Positions 1-5,630 of a DNA stretch of 11,186 nucleotides are shown piece after piece. How positions within the stretch are numbered: the first letter of the stretch is position 1; every line of letters begins with the position of its first letter. The stretch is from positions 1 through 11,186 of the forward strand of contig CALMBE010000157.1 in assembly GCA_937860165.1 (NCBI GenBank), written 5' to 3'. The DNA is from an uncultured Planctomycetaceae bacterium (GTDB lineage Bacteria > Planctomycetota > Planctomycetia > Pirellulales > Lacipirellulaceae). Made by a program: the position numbers and the translations under genes. The notes below the pieces were generated by a model that ran no database searches, was not told the origin of the DNA, and saw nothing but the letters and a program-made list of their open reading frames with translations.

Positions 1-39
1 TAGGGGGAATACTAGAAGCAGTTTCAAAAATGCCCACCG

Positions 40-63
40 TCATCCCCGCCTGCGCGGGGATGA
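40..63. repeat. GC-rich hairpin repeat
   Basis: Perfect 10-base inverted repeat (arms 40-49 and 54-63) around the tetraloop CTGC. The form (TCATCCCCGC, loop, GCGGGGATGA) is the kind of short palindrome that occurs in many copies in bacterial genomes. Only one copy lies in this window, so its repeat status comes from general knowledge and not from this sequence. No gene lies immediately beside it. Confidence 0.5.
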
Positions 64-150
64 AGAGCGCGCCGCGGATCGGCTTGATCCTTATGACAAT
101 TTGAAAAACTGATCGGCCCTGTACGAAAGTTAGCGTGATTTAGTCTTTCA

Positions 151-213
151 GTCCCATCGGGACGGCGCTATTCTAGCCCAGGGCAAGGTCGCGTCAGCGA
201 CCGTCGCCCTGGG
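151..213. repeat. Compound hairpin repeat (REP-like)
   Basis: Two adjacent palindromic units. The first is GTCCC/GGGAC with a 3-base loop (151-163). The second is a nested hairpin: outer arms CCCAGGGC (177-184) and GCCCTGGG (206-213), inner arms GGTCGC (187-192) and GCGACC (197-202), loop GTCA. The layout, including the short AT-rich joint between the units, resembles interspersed elements I recall from planctomycete genomes. That is recollection, since only one copy is present here. It may form a structured RNA if transcribed. No flanking open reading frame is convincing. Confidence 0.55.
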
Positions 214-545
214 AAAAATGCAATCCCGTGTTCCTCGGCCGAGAAAAACGGTTTCAAGTCCAGCGCCGTTGTGTCGAGGCCGAAATTGACCGAGCTAATT
301 TCGTCCTCATGAAACCTACTTCACCTCAAGTATTGAGGGACAGTAGCCAAGATGGACATAGTGTAAAGTGGCTATGGCTACGGAAACCCTGTCAATATCC
401 TTTAGCTGATGTACTCAAGCTTGAAGTTCGTAATGTGGCAAACCAATTACTGTACCTTGATTGTCTGAAACGGCCTTTGCTCCCCAAGTGCAATTTCAGT
501 TTTCGAATTCCTATGCAGATGTGGTTCGAGCAAATGAGGTTACTG
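214..545. other. Stretch without a recognised gene
   Basis: A plus-strand frame starting with GTG at 228 stays open to 560, but it begins directly at the edge of the repeat, has no Shine-Dalgarno sequence, has irregular composition and resembles no family I know. It also ends inside the loop of the 546-579 hairpin. I see no RNA gene or other structure here. Confidence 0.5.
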
Positions 546-579
546 CTGCGGCCCCAATAATGGGACTGTGGGGCCGCAG
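546..579 (-). terminator. Strong hairpin downstream of the small membrane-protein gene
   Basis: Perfect 10-base arms, CTGCGGCCCC (546-555) and GGGGCCGCAG (570-579), with a 14-base loop. It lies 17 bases past the stop codon of the small minus-strand gene ending at 597, where a transcription terminator would be expected. No run of T follows on either strand, so it is not a classical intrinsic terminator. It could instead protect the 3' end of the mRNA or be a free-standing palindromic repeat. Confidence 0.45.
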
Positions 580-596
580 TCAGAAAACAGTCTGTT

Positions 597-765
597 CTAA
601 CTCACAATAGCCGCTGTCGCACCTGCAATTGCTCCTTTCATCCCATATACGGCAAAGCCTGCCGCGCCTCCCAAAATAAACACTCCACCAAACAAAAGTG
701 CGATACCCCACACGGGGGACTCCGATAGCAACTCCACCGGTTGCAATTCCTATTGACTTCATCAT
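597..765 (-). pseudogene. Small glycine-rich membrane protein, frameshifted
   Basis: The minus strand has an ideal ribosome binding site (GGAGG, 776-772) six bases before ATG at 765, with a second ATG directly after. Translation starts MMKSIGIATGGVAIGVP and then reaches a run of five C (712-716 on the plus strand). Read straight through, the product turns polar and Cys/Arg-rich. If one C is skipped, it continues as a clean hydrophobic helix (WGIALLFGGVFILGG, then a Gly/Ala-rich stretch ending TAAIVS) to a TAG at 599-597, giving 55 residues. The Gly-x3-Gly spacing is typical of packed membrane helices. I do not recognise the family; a small membrane peptide, bacteriocin-like peptide or type I toxin are all possible. 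The break may be a real mutation, a homopolymer sequencing error, or less likely programmed +1 slippage on CCC-C. A strong hairpin follows the gene. Confidence 0.55.
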
Positions 766-1039
766 GACGAACCTCCATTAAAAAAGGAAACAAACTTCGG
801 TTCGTTGCCCGACTCGTTGTCGAAAACACAACGGAACTCCGAAAGACGAATACATGCAAATCGTTCAGTCACAAGTTACAAGCAGTACGCGAACACAAAC
901 CTACGCATAGCGACGCAAAGCCAAGTCGGGGCCACGAGACGTAGCCAACTCTACAAGATCGCACATCGAGGTTCTTGTTACTCTGAAAGCCAGTTACAAA
1001 AAGTTGAATCGATCAACAGGTAATATTCCATGATCAGAT
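766..1039. other. Intergenic stretch, nothing firm
   Basis: This spans the upstream region of the small minus-strand gene and the 3' flank of the reductase gene. The only short open frame (plus strand, 805-1023) has no ribosome binding site and no recognisable product. I see no tRNA, no riboswitch and no clear -35/-10 pair. Confidence 0.5.
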
Positions 1040-1057
1040 TGCGTCTCAGAAGACGCA
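1040..1057 (-). terminator. Hairpin after the reductase gene
   Basis: Perfect 7-base stem TGCGTCT/AGACGCA with a four-base loop, 13 bases beyond the reductase TGA stop (1073-1071). The position suits a terminator or an mRNA 3'-end stabiliser. The bases that follow on the minus strand are only modestly T-rich, so intrinsic termination is uncertain. Confidence 0.45.
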
Positions 1058-1070
1058 TTCAGTAGTTTCC

Positions 1071-4000
1071 TCAGCTACATCCCATGCTATTCCCGCAGTT
1101 ATGGCACAGGTAGCAGTTGCCGTTGCGGACGGTGATCATGCCGCAGCCGTCGCAGGGGGGGGCGTCGCTTTGGAAGCTGGCGAATTGCTCGTTGCGGTTG
1201 CCTTCGAACTCGTCGTAATCGAGCAGCGCGTCGGGGCTGTCTTGGGGAGTGTAGGAGACCGGGGGCGAGGACGCCCCGGCTCGCTCGGTTCGAGAACGCT
1301 CGGGGTGGTGACCGTTGGTTCCCCCTTTTCCCTTTCCGCCTTCTGCCTTGGCGACTTTCAGCCCGCCGGACATCTTGTCGACGGGCTGGAGCTGGGTGGG
1401 AATATCCTCCGGGGGCGAGGACGCCCCGACTCGCCCTTTGTTGGAGATGATGTTCGAATTGGCTTCCTTGTAGCCGGGGAGGAAGGTGATCCCCAGCCAG
1501 CGGAAGATGTAGTCGATCACGCTCTTGGCGATGCGGATGTCGGGGTTCTTGGTGTAGCCCTGCGGCTCGAACCGCTGATGCGAGAACTTGCGGACGTAAT
1601 CCTCCAGGGGCACGCCGTATTGCAGGCTCATCGACACGCTCGTGCCGAAGGCGTCCATCAGGCCGCCGATGGTCGAACCTTCCTTGGCCATGGTGATGAA
1701 CAACTCGCCGGGGCGACCGTCCTCGAACAGACCCACGGTGATGTAGCCCTCGTGACCCGAGATGCTGAACTTGTGGGTGATCGATTGCCGGGTGTCGGGT
1801 AACCGACGGCGGTGGGGTTTTCCTGCTAGGGCGGCTTCCTTGTCCTTTTGCTTGTCGGCCTCGGTGCCCGTATTGAGCGGTTGGCTTTCCTTGGAACCGT
1901 CGCGGTAGATGGCCAGGGCCTTGAGTCCCAGCTTCCAGCCGTCCATGTAGGCCTTGGCGATATCCTCGGGGGTGGTGTTGCGAGGCATGTTCACCGTCTT
2001 GGAAATCGCTCCCGAGAGGAACGGCTGCGCGGCGGCCATCATGGCGATATGGGCCTGCCAGGGGATGCTGCGGATGCCATTGCGGGCGGTGAAGGCACAA
2101 TCGAACACCGGCAGGTGCTCGGGTTCGAGGTCCGTGGCCCCTTCGATGGTGTCCATGCGATCGATGTAGCCGAGGATCGATTCGATGGCCGGCTGATCGT
2201 AACCGAGAGTCTTCAGCGCGAGCGGCACGGTTTGGTTGACGAGCTTGAGCATTCCGCCCCCGGCGAGTTGCTTGTACTTCACGAGGGCAATATCAGGCTC
2301 GATGCCGGTGGTATCGCAATCCATCATGAAGCTGATCGTGCCGGTGGGTGCCAACACGGTGGCTTGGGCATTGCGGAAGCCGTGGACCTGGCCCGCGGCG
2401 AGCACGTCGTCCCAGATGGTGCGGGCGGCATCGACCAAATAGTCGGGGCAGGCCGGGTTGATTTCCTCGACGGCTTCACGGTGCATTTGCATCACACGGA
2501 GCATCGGCTCGGCATTGGATTCGTATTCGTCGAAGGTGCCGACGGCCTCGGCCAGTTCGGCACTGGTGAGATTGGCCGACCCGTGCATGAGGGCGGTGAT
2601 GGCCCCGCAGACCCCGCGTCCGGCGTCGCTGTCGTAGGAGATGCCGTTGGACATCAGCAGACTTCCCAGGTTGGAATACCCCAGGCCCAGCGGACGGAAG
2701 GCGTGGCTATTGCGGGCGATATCGGCAGTGGGATAGCTGGCATGGTCGACCAAGATTTCTTGGGCGACGAAGTACAGCCGACAGGCGGTTTGGTAGCGGG
2801 CCGTATCGAAGGTGCCGTCGGGGCGACGGAACTTCATGAGGTTGATGCTTGCCAGGTTGCAGGCCGTGTCATCGAGGAACATGTACTCGCTGCACGGATT
2901 GCTGGCGTTGATCCGACCGCTGTTGGGGCAGGTGTGCCAATTGTTGATCGTGGTGTCGTATTGCACGCCGGGATCGCCGCAGTGCCAGGCGCAGTCGGCC
3001 ATGCGGTTGATGACGTCGCGGGCCTTGTAGGTGGGGCCCGCCTGCTTGGGGTTGGTCACCCAGCGGGTGGTCCACTCTTGGTCTTTTTCGACGGCTTGCA
3101 TGAAGTCGTCGGTGACGCGGACGGAGAGGTTGGCGTTTTGGAACATGATCGAGCTATAGGCTTCGCCATTGAAGTTGGATTCGTAGCCCCCCTTTTCGAT
3201 CAGCACGCGGGCCTTTTGCTCTTCTTTCCACTTGCACTCGACGAATTCCATCACGTCGGGATGCCAGACTTTGATCGACTGCATCTTGGCAGCGCGGCGG
3301 GTTTTTCCTCCGGATTTCACGACGGCGGCAATTTGGTCGTAGACCCGCATGAACGACAGGGGCCCACTGGGGTGTCCACCCCCGGAGAGTTTTTCGCGGT
3401 GCGAACGGAGCGTCGAGAGATCAGTCCCCGTGCCGGAGCCAAACTTGAAGAGCATCGCCTCGCTGCGGGCGAGTTCCATGATGTCTTCCATGTTGTCGGC
3501 GACGTGCTGGATGAAGCAGGCCGAGCCTTGGGGGAATTCGTACGGGTTCTCGGGCTGGATCACGGTGCGCGTGACAGGATCCCACCGCCAGTTGCACTTG
3601 GAACCGGTGACGCCGTATTGGTGGTAGAGTCCCACATTGAACCAGACCGGCGAGTTGAACGCCCCGTGCTGGTGGAGGCACAGCCACGAGAGGTCGCGGT
3701 AGAATCGTTCACCATCGGCGGGGCTGGCGAAGTAGCCATCTTCGAGGCCCCAATCGGTGATCGTGCGGACCACGCGGTGGACCAACTGCCGGACGCTGTA
3801 TTCGCGTTCGTCGGTGCCGACTTCGCCGTAGAAGTATTTGCTGCAAATGACGTTGGTGGCGAGTTGTGTCCAGAACGACGGAACTTCGCAATTGGTTTGC
3901 TCGAAGAGCACTTCGCCATTTTCGCCCTTGATCGCCGCCGAGCGGATTTCCCAGTTGACGGTGTCGAACGGATCGGCAACGTCGGTGGGGCAGAAAGTGG

Positions 4001-4106
4001 CATCGACTTTGAGTCGACCATGGAACCGGCGAGCGGCATCGGCCCCTTTGGCAGCCATACGAGAAACCTTAGAAAGACGGGACGAACCGAGATCAACTGT
4101 AGCCAC
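1071..4106 (-). CDS. nrdJ: Vitamin B12-dependent (class II) ribonucleotide reductase
   Basis: Reduces ribonucleotides to deoxyribonucleotides using an adenosylcobalamin-derived thiyl radical, in the cytoplasm, supplying DNA synthesis. I chose the GTG at 4106 (1011 residues) because AGGAGG (4119-4114) sits seven bases upstream; the frame is open to an ATG at 4160 that lacks a well-spaced site. Numbering from the GTG, visible catalytic features are Cys197 (in GSACF), the NPCSE motif with thiyl Cys405 and Glu407, and Cys416 in TACNL. The 11-residue Cys405-Cys416 spacing matches Thermotoga maritima NrdJ (C322/C333). ATVLAPTGTISF and TTGIEPD follow. The C-terminus carries six Cys (985, 988, 998, 1001, 1004, 1010) in CDGC and CYLCHNC patterns, the redox or zinc-binding tail seen in this subgroup. 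A low-complexity linker (about 885-980) joins tail to core and contains two copies of GASSPP. Being oxygen-independent and needing no second subunit, it stands alone. Confidence 0.96.
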   Translation of the reverse strand: MATVDLGSSRLSKVSRMAAKGADAARRFHGRLKVDATFCPTDVADPFDTVNWEIRSAAIKGENGEVLFEQTNCEVPSFWTQLATNVICSKYFYGEVGTDEREYSVRQLVHRVVRTITDWGLEDGYFASPADGERFYRDLSWLCLHQHGAFNSPVWFNVGLYHQYGVTGSKCNWRWDPVTRTVIQPENPYEFPQGSACFIQHVADNMEDIMELARSEAMLFKFGSGTGTDLSTLRSHREKLSGGGHPSGPLSFMRVYDQIAAVVKSGGKTRRAAKMQSIKVWHPDVMEFVECKWKEEQKARVLIEKGGYESNFNGEAYSSIMFQNANLSVRVTDDFMQAVEKDQEWTTRWVTNPKQAGPTYKARDVINRMADCAWHCGDPGVQYDTTINNWHTCPNSGRINASNPCSEYMFLDDTACNLASINLMKFRRPDGTFDTARYQTACRLYFVAQEILVDHASYPTADIARNSHAFRPLGLGYSNLGSLLMSNGISYDSDAGRGVCGAITALMHGSANLTSAELAEAVGTFDEYESNAEPMLRVMQMHREAVEEINPACPDYLVDAARTIWDDVLAAGQVHGFRNAQATVLAPTGTISFMMDCDTTGIEPDIALVKYKQLAGGGMLKLVNQTVPLALKTLGYDQPAIESILGYIDRMDTIEGATDLEPEHLPVFDCAFTARNGIRSIPWQAHIAMMAAAQPFLSGAISKTVNMPRNTTPEDIAKAYMDGWKLGLKALAIYRDGSKESQPLNTGTEADKQKDKEAALAGKPHRRRLPDTRQSITHKFSISGHEGYITVGLFEDGRPGELFITMAKEGSTIGGLMDAFGTSVSMSLQYGVPLEDYVRKFSHQRFEPQGYTKNPDIRIAKSVIDYIFRWLGITFLPGYKEANSNIISNKGRVGASSPPEDIPTQLQPVDKMSGGLKVAKAEGGKGKGGTNGHHPERSRTERAGASSPPVSYTPQDSPDALLDYDEFEGNRNEQFASFQSDAPPCDGCGMITVRNGNCYLCHNCGNSMGCS
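1261..1284. repeat. In-frame hairpin repeat, copy 1 (inside nrdJ)
   Basis: GGGGGCGAGGACGCCCCGGC followed by TCGC, containing a 6-base stem GGGGCG/CGCCCC around AGGA. On the minus strand it is read as part of the reductase linker (RAGASSPP). It is nearly identical to the copy at 1411, exactly 150 bases (50 codons) away. Confidence 0.75.
1411..1434. repeat. In-frame hairpin repeat, copy 2 (inside nrdJ)
   Basis: Differs from the copy at 1261 by one base over 24 (GAC in place of GGC) and is read in the same frame, encoding RVGASSPP in the linker. The sequences flanking the two copies are not similar. This fits insertion of a short mobile palindrome better than duplication of a longer segment. 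Confidence 0.75.
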
Positions 4107-4160
4107 GGCGCAACCTCCTGTTTTTGAAAGCTTGTTTGGAAAGCTAAATGACGAGGGCAT

Positions 4161-4199
4161 CCTACCTATTAAATAATGTACATGCGTATATCAACCACG
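4161..4199 (-). promoter_or_regulatory. Candidate proximal nrdJ promoter
   Basis: On the minus strand, TTGATA (4194-4189) is followed after about 16 bases by TTAATA (4172-4167). Transcription would then start around the ATG at 4160, giving a leader of roughly 50 bases to the GTG at 4106 with its AGGAGG site. Both boxes are imperfect and planctomycete promoter rules are poorly known, so this is tentative. Confidence 0.3.
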
Positions 4200-4302
4200 C
4201 AAGTGGGATCGGTTCGCCTAACCGGTCCGCTATAGTCAATCCTGCCAAAGCCGATTCCCAATCCACGAATCCCAAAGTCATGGCACTACCGTAAGTAGCT
4301 GC

Positions 4303-4318
4303 ACACTAGATTTTGGGT
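4303..4318. promoter_or_regulatory. NrdR-box-like site, nearer
   Basis: ACACTAGATTTTGGGT matches 13 of 16 positions of the NrdR box consensus (ACACWATATATWGTGT). NrdR is the ATP/dATP-sensing repressor of ribonucleotide reductase genes in most bacteria. The site lies 197 bases upstream of the nrdJ GTG. It shares ACTAGATnTTGnG with the weaker site at 4366, and their centres are 63 bases apart, about six helical turns. Confidence 0.4.
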
Positions 4319-4351
4319 CTGCTATGGGCTTGACTCGGCAGGATTCAGTTA

Positions 4352-4381
4352 ATTCTACACCAAAACTACTAGATGTTGTGG
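4352..4381 (-). promoter_or_regulatory. Candidate distal nrdJ promoter with weak NrdR-like site
   Basis: On the minus strand TAGAAT (4357-4352) matches five of six -10 positions and is directly preceded by TG; no good -35 is visible. The sequence at 4366-4381 (CTACTAGATGTTGTGG, 11 of 16 against the NrdR consensus) would lie over the -35 side of this promoter, and the better box at 4303 would lie just downstream of the start. That is a plausible repression layout, but each element alone is weak. Confidence 0.25.
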
Positions 4382-4483
4382 AAGATGCCCTTCACTCTAC
4401 TACATCCAGTTAGTCGAGGAGACGATGATACACCTTAGGCTCGGATCGTCAACTGGATTTTGTAGTTTTTATAACCTGCTATC

Positions 4484-4499
4484 ACACAATACTTTGTGT
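4484..4499. promoter_or_regulatory. NrdR-box-like palindrome, distant
   Basis: ACACAATACTTTGTGT matches 14 of 16 positions of the NrdR box consensus, with perfect arms ACACAA/TTGTGT. It is the best match in the window but lies about 380 bases upstream of the nrdJ start, far for direct repression. It would need a distal promoter or DNA looping to act on nrdJ. Confidence 0.4.
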
Positions 4500-4572
4500 C
4501 GATTGTTAAGTGCTAGCAAAGGAAGGGTGAGGGAAATGTTAAGAAAACCAGGAGGGGGGCAGGGAAGTAGCC

Positions 4573-4589
4573 GCGATGCAATGCATCGC
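4573..4589. promoter_or_regulatory. Perfect 17-base palindrome
   Basis: GCGATGCA and TGCATCGC around a single central A. A one-base centre cannot form a good RNA hairpin, so this looks more like a dimeric protein binding site than a terminator. It lies 87 bases past the vapC stop. No regulator is suggested by the sequence. Confidence 0.35.
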
Positions 4590-4675
4590 CGGGGGAACCA
4601 AAGGAAACTGCTCCGCTGACTTCGTGCGCGGCTTGACGACCTTTGCACCTGGCTTGTTGGCGAGGCAACAGGCAC

Positions 4676-5101
4676 TCAAGGCGAGTCAGCAGGCAACAGC
4701 GTAAAGGGTTTGCCGCTCCGTGGCTGCAATACCCGGAAGTGTCGCACATCGACGGTGAGAATCCGGTCGATCTCTAACCGTTCAGCAATGGTGACAACAC
4801 TCGCATCGACTAAGCCAGGTTTAAGATCACGGTACATGGCCAGGATCTCACGACACCGATCTAAATCAGAGAGCGAGATCGGTTCCAATGTGAATGCGCC
4901 CTGGTTCAAATCGGAAAGGAACTGGAGTTCCGCCTCGACTCCGAGAAACTCCGCGAGCAGATAATCAAGTTCGGCCAAGGCAACGACCGGCAGAATGATG
5001 GCACCAGGTTCTGTTTCTAGCACCGAGCGAACGGCAGAGTGATGTTTGTCGTCCGAGTCGTAGAGGGCGTAAATGGCACCGGAATCGGCAACGACGGTCA
5101 T
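4676..5101 (-). CDS. vapC: VapC-type PIN-domain toxin ribonuclease
   Basis: A 141-residue PIN domain, about the usual length for a VapC toxin. The acidic metal-binding residues sit where expected: Asp6 (VVADSGAI), Glu44 (ALAELDYLL), Asp99 (GLVDASVV) and Asp118 (LTVDVRHF). Proteins of this family are Mg2+-dependent endoribonucleases that cut tRNA or rRNA when free of their antitoxin. The start codon overlaps the antitoxin stop by four bases (5098-5101, ATGA), which indicates translational coupling and production in fixed proportion to the antitoxin. The RNA target cannot be read from sequence. PIN proteins outside toxin systems exist, but the paired antitoxin makes VapC the best call. Confidence 0.92.
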   Translation of the reverse strand: MTVVADSGAIYALYDSDDKHHSAVRSVLETEPGAIILPVVALAELDYLLAEFLGVEAELQFLSDLNQGAFTLEPISLSDLDRCREILAMYRDLKPGLVDASVVTIAERLEIDRILTVDVRHFRVLQPRSGKPFTLLPADSP

Positions 5102-5328
5102 TTCTTGTTTCTCAAAGCGGTGCGATACAGCTTATCGGCTGCTTCTGAAACGTCTGAACGTCCACTGCCGAACTTCCCCACTCCAGCGGGCATTTCTCGC
5201 TGCTCCCTGTTGGTAAAAAGCTGCAAGGCTTCACGAATTAATTCGGCTTGTTTACGTCCCTGCGCACCTGCCATCTGGCGCAAAGCTAAGGCTGTCTGCG
5301 AATCGAGATAGATGGTCGTTTTCACCAT
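5098..5328 (-). CDS. vapB: Ribbon-helix-helix (CopG-type) antitoxin
   Basis: A 76-residue protein beginning MVKTTIYLDSQTALALRQMA, the classic RHH pattern: a short beta strand that enters the DNA major groove, then two helices (about residues 10-36, ending REALQLF). The rest is a charged C-terminal tail, as in antitoxins that wrap the toxin. The frame allows an ATG at 5346, but that codon lies inside the promoter spacer. The RHH strand normally begins within a few residues of the start, so I prefer ATG 5328. That start has no Shine-Dalgarno sequence and falls at the predicted transcription start, suggesting a leaderless message. It neutralises the VapC product encoded directly downstream and should repress its own promoter. 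Confidence 0.87.
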   Translation of the reverse strand: MVKTTIYLDSQTALALRQMAGAQGRKQAELIREALQLFTNREQREMPAGVGKFGSGRSDVSEAADKLYRTALRNKK

Positions 5329-5362
5329 ACATATATGATACCACATATGGTAGAGGCGTCAA
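5324..5362 (-). promoter_or_regulatory. vapBC promoter and operator
   Basis: On the minus strand, TTGACG (5362-5357), a 16-base spacer and TATCAT (5340-5335) form a good housekeeping-type promoter. Six bases after the -10 comes the A of ATG 5328, the predicted transcription start. Across the spacer and -10 runs an inverted repeat, ACCATA (5324-5329) and TATGGT (5346-5351), with further CATATATG symmetry inside. This is a likely binding site for the RHH antitoxin and would give autoregulation. Confidence 0.6.
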
Positions 5363-5423
5363 GTTTTCGTCGTATCCTCGAAAAACTAGGACTTCACGGC
5401 GTGTGGGTCAGCCTGCTGAAGCA

Positions 5424-5450
5424 CCCGCCCGCTGAAGCGGGCTCGCCGGG
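5424..5450 (+). repeat. 27-base palindromic repeat, copy 1
   Basis: First of three identical 27-base cores, all in the same orientation (others at 6550 and 7603). The centre is a hairpin, GCCCGC and GCGGGC around the tetraloop TGAA, followed by TCGCCGGG. This copy lies upstream of the PEP-CTERM gene and lacks the T-run that follows the other two. A chance open frame translates it as PPAEAGSPG. Confidence 0.85.
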
Positions 5451-5578
5451 GCGGAGTGTGGGGTGGGGACTTGCCGACTTTTGGAATCCGGGGTCTACTG
5501 TTTGCGAAGTCGAGGTTGGTTGACCGCATCAATGTTGGAGGGCGCTAGTGACGTCTATGTGAATTTTGCCGAGATCGG

Positions 5579-5595
5579 GTTGGGACTTTCCCAAC
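5579..5595 (+). promoter_or_regulatory. Inverted repeat in the PEP-CTERM gene leader
   Basis: Perfect 7-base arms GTTGGGA and TCCCAAC with a three-base centre CTT, ending 35 bases before the ATG at 5631. It could be an operator or, if transcribed, a small hairpin in the leader. I cannot name a regulator. Confidence 0.35.
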
Positions 5596-5630
5596 GGAAT
5601 AGAGCATTCTTCAACTTAGGAGCGTCACAC

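Larger units (their letters stand above)
4382..4675. other. Intergenic stretch between vapC and the nrdJ control region
   Basis: Apart from the two palindromes listed at 4484 and 4573, I see no gene. Short open frames on both strands (for example plus 4425-4619 and minus 4513-4749) lack ribosome binding sites and recognisable products. A weak 5-base stem (TGTTG/CAACA, 4655-4670) just past the vapC stop is the only terminator-like structure there. Confidence 0.5.

Noticed and set aside
228..560. Plus-strand open frame of 110 codons
   Set aside because: GTG start at the edge of a repeat, no ribosome binding site, irregular composition, unrecognisable product, and an end inside a hairpin loop.
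1848..4127. Plus-strand open frame of 759 codons, plus a 233-codon one at 1101-1802
   Set aside because: Both are antisense to the reductase gene and arise from its GC-rich third positions; the Gly/Val/His-rich translations resemble no real protein.
4107..4480. Cobalamin riboswitch in front of the B12-dependent reductase
   Set aside because: Looked for the conserved B12 box (GCCACTG-type) and surrounding stems on the minus strand and saw neither. A covariance search with the Rfam cobalamin model would settle it.
5491..5506. Sigma-54 promoter for the PEP-CTERM gene (GG, ten bases, GC)
   Set aside because: Only the GG and TTGC parts match; the rest of the -24 element is wrong and it lies about 125 bases from the start codon. 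PEP-CTERM genes can be sigma-54 controlled, but this site is too weak to call.
5463..5630. Longer N-terminus for the PEP-CTERM protein
   Set aside because: The signal peptide begins at ATG 5631, directly after AGGAG; a 56-residue polar extension before it would be unusual and its sequence looks non-coding.
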